NCBI GenBank assembly: GCA_028067895.1
Contig: JAPTUI010000429.1
Coordinates: 1 to 8,191, forward strand
Direction of reading: 5' to 3'
Length of the DNA: 8,191 nt
DNA from: Pseudomonadota bacterium
GTDB lineage: Bacteria > Pseudomonadota > Gammaproteobacteria > Steroidobacterales > Steroidobacteraceae
This document shows positions 6,906 to 8,191 of the stretch, one piece after another. The translations under genes were made by a program, and so were the position numbers. Below the pieces are notes generated by a model. The model searched no databases, had not been told where the DNA came from, and was given only the letters and a program-made list of their open reading frames with translations. Every line of letters begins with the position of its first letter. The first letter of the stretch is position 1.

Positions 6906-8191
6906 ATGTGCGGTATTACCGGATTCGTCAGTTTCGAGGGCCACGCGCGCGAGGGTGCTGCGGCGCGGGTCAAACGGATGGCCGATGCGATTCTGCACCG
7001 GGGGCCGGACGGGGGCGGCTACTACGTCGATGACCATGCGGCGCTCGGCCATCGGCGCCTGGCGATCATCGACGTCGCCGGCGGCCAGCAGCCGATGGGG
7101 GCGCTCGACGGCCGCGTGCAGATCGTGTTCAACGGCGAGATCTACAACTACCTCGCGGTCCGCGCGGAGCTCGAGCAGCTCGGGCATCATTTCGAGACGC
7201 GTTCCGATACCGAAGTGCTGCTGCACGGGTACATCGAATGGGGTGAGTCGTGCGTCGAGAAGATGAACGGCATGTTCGCCTTCGCCATTTGGGACGCCCG
7301 CAGCCGCCGCCTGTTCCTCGGCCGTGACCGGGTCGGCAAGAAGCCTCTGTACTATTGCCGCATAGGCTCCGTGGTCGCCTTTGCGTCCGAATTGAAGGCA
7401 CTGCGCGCGGGCGATCTGTGTCCGACGGACATCGATCCGGAGTCGCTCGACTGCTATTTCAGCTTCGGCTACATCCCGGCGCCGCGCACGATTTACCGGG
7501 GCGTGAAGAAACTTCAGGCCGCGCACACGCTCTCGCTCACGGCCGATGGAGCGTCGGGTCGCAAGTACTGGGACTTGAGCTTTGCGGACCCCGTGGCACG
7601 AACCCTCGAGGAAGCCACTGAGGAGTTCGGCTGCCTGCTCGATGAGGCGGTCGAGTGCCGTCTGATGAGCGAAGTCCCGCTCGGGGCGTTCCTCTCGAGC
7701 GGGATCGATTCCTCGCTCGTGGTCTCCTCGATGGCCAAGCTGCTCGGCCGCCCGGTCGTGACCCATTCGATCGGGTTCAACGAGCGCGAGCACAGCGAGC
7801 TGCCGGCGGCGGCGCGCATCGCCGAGCATCTGAAGACCGATCACCATGAATTCATCGTGACGCCGGACGCCGCAGGCGTTCTGGAGAAGATCGCCTGGCA
7901 CTTCGATGAGCCGCTGGCGGACTCCAGCGCGCTGCCGACCTGGTACGTGTGCGAGATGACGCGCCGCAGCGTCACCGTGGCGCTCTCCGGCGACGGTGGC
8001 GACGAAGGCTTCGGCGGCTATACGTTCCGGTATCAGCCGCACGCGGCCGAGGCGCGCCTGCGGCAGCGACTGCCGGCGGCCCTCAGGGCACCGCTCTTCG
8101 GCGCCCTGGGGGCCGCCTGGCCGGCGTCCGCGGCATTGCCAAAGCCGCTGCGTCTGAAGACGATCGTCGAGAATCTGGCGGTCGGGGATGC
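6906..8191 (+). CDS. asnB: Asparagine-synthase-type glutamine-dependent amidotransferase, 3' partial
   Basis: The first 428 codons of a class II glutamine amidotransferase/asparagine synthetase (family length about 600-650), cut by the window end. Start ATG at 6906 is required because Cys2 must become the N-terminal nucleophile (MCGITGF). The glutaminase domain shows HRGPDG (31-36), GHRRLAIID (48-56), NGEIYN (76-81) and SDTE (100-103). The ATP-pyrophosphatase domain has the PP-loop LSSGIDSS (263-270) and SGDGGDEGFGGY (361-372). It takes the amide nitrogen of glutamine and transfers it to an ATP-activated carboxylate. In a polysaccharide operon the acceptor is probably not aspartate but a sugar acid or precursor, as proposed for the exosortase A-associated amidotransferases; this is inference, and the symbol denotes family only. 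It begins 5 bases after the acyltransferase stop, with GGGGA at 6891-6895 as a distant ribosome site. Two residues deviate slightly from the usual SGGxDSS and GDELFGGY consensus. Confidence 0.92.
   Translation, partial: MCGITGFVSFEGHAREGAAARVKRMADAILHRGPDGGGYYVDDHAALGHRRLAIIDVAGGQQPMGALDGRVQIVFNGEIYNYLAVRAELEQLGHHFETRSDTEVLLHGYIEWGESCVEKMNGMFAFAIWDARSRRLFLGRDRVGKKPLYYCRIGSVVAFASELKALRAGDLCPTDIDPESLDCYFSFGYIPAPRTIYRGVKKLQAAHTLSLTADGASGRKYWDLSFADPVARTLEEATEEFGCLLDEAVECRLMSEVPLGAFLSSGIDSSLVVSSMAKLLGRPVVTHSIGFNEREHSELPAAARIAEHLKTDHHEFIVTPDAAGVLEKIAWHFDEPLADSSALPTWYVCEMTRRSVTVALSGDGGDEGFGGYTFRYQPHAAEARLRQRLPAALRAPLFGALGAAWPASAALPKPLRLKTIVENLAVGD

Noticed and set aside
6585..8042. 485-codon open frame on the minus strand across the acyltransferase and amidotransferase
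   Set aside because: The plus strand encodes intact catalytic motifs over the same span. The minus-strand product shows no domain pattern or plausible ribosome site.

Overview
The window is an uninterrupted, co-directional (+ strand) polysaccharide-biosynthesis gene cluster from a high-GC Gram-negative bacterium, most likely a gamma- or betaproteobacterium. That placement is inferred from base composition, gene content and protein style; nothing in the window fixes the genus. Six genes fill the sequence almost completely. The largest non-coding gap is 9 bases, so the set reads as one operon that starts before and continues beyond the window.

Layout: (1) bases 1-1206, the 3' part of a Wzt-like ABC transporter ATPase with a C-terminal carbohydrate-recognition-type domain; (2) 1203-2474, a GT-B glycosyltransferase of the kind associated with exosortase A (PEP-CTERM/XrtA) exopolysaccharide loci; (3) 2477-5095, a large 872-residue protein with an exo-rhamnogalacturonan-lyase-like (PcRGLX/YetA-like) N-terminal RIFT-barrel signature and a probable alpha/alpha-toroid centre, but no signal peptide; (4) 5105-6280, a family-4-type glycosyltransferase; (5) 6277-6900, a membrane-anchored left-handed beta-helix (hexapeptide) acyltransferase; (6) 6906 to beyond the window end, a glutamine-dependent amidotransferase of the asparagine-synthase family. 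Junctions 1/2 and 5' of gene 5 are 4-base start/stop overlaps (ATGA and GTGA); the others are 2, 9 and 5 bases, which indicates translational coupling throughout.

Working model (inference): the two glycosyltransferases build a repeat unit on the cytoplasmic face of the inner membrane. The acyltransferase adds an acyl group, the amidotransferase probably amidates a carboxyl group (for example of a uronic acid), and the ABC ATPase powers export with its C-terminal domain reading the polymer. The lyase-like protein is the least expected component. It lies in the middle of the operon, has no room for a secretion signal, and may trim, edit or epimerise the glycan inside the cell. A perfect 23-base palindrome sits in the non-conserved tail of the first glycosyltransferase gene. 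GC content rises from about 55% in the ABC C-terminal domain to about 69% in the second glycosyltransferase (hand counts of 300 bases each), hinting at a mosaic origin. No RNA genes, insertion sequences, CRISPR arrays, promoters or classical terminators were seen.
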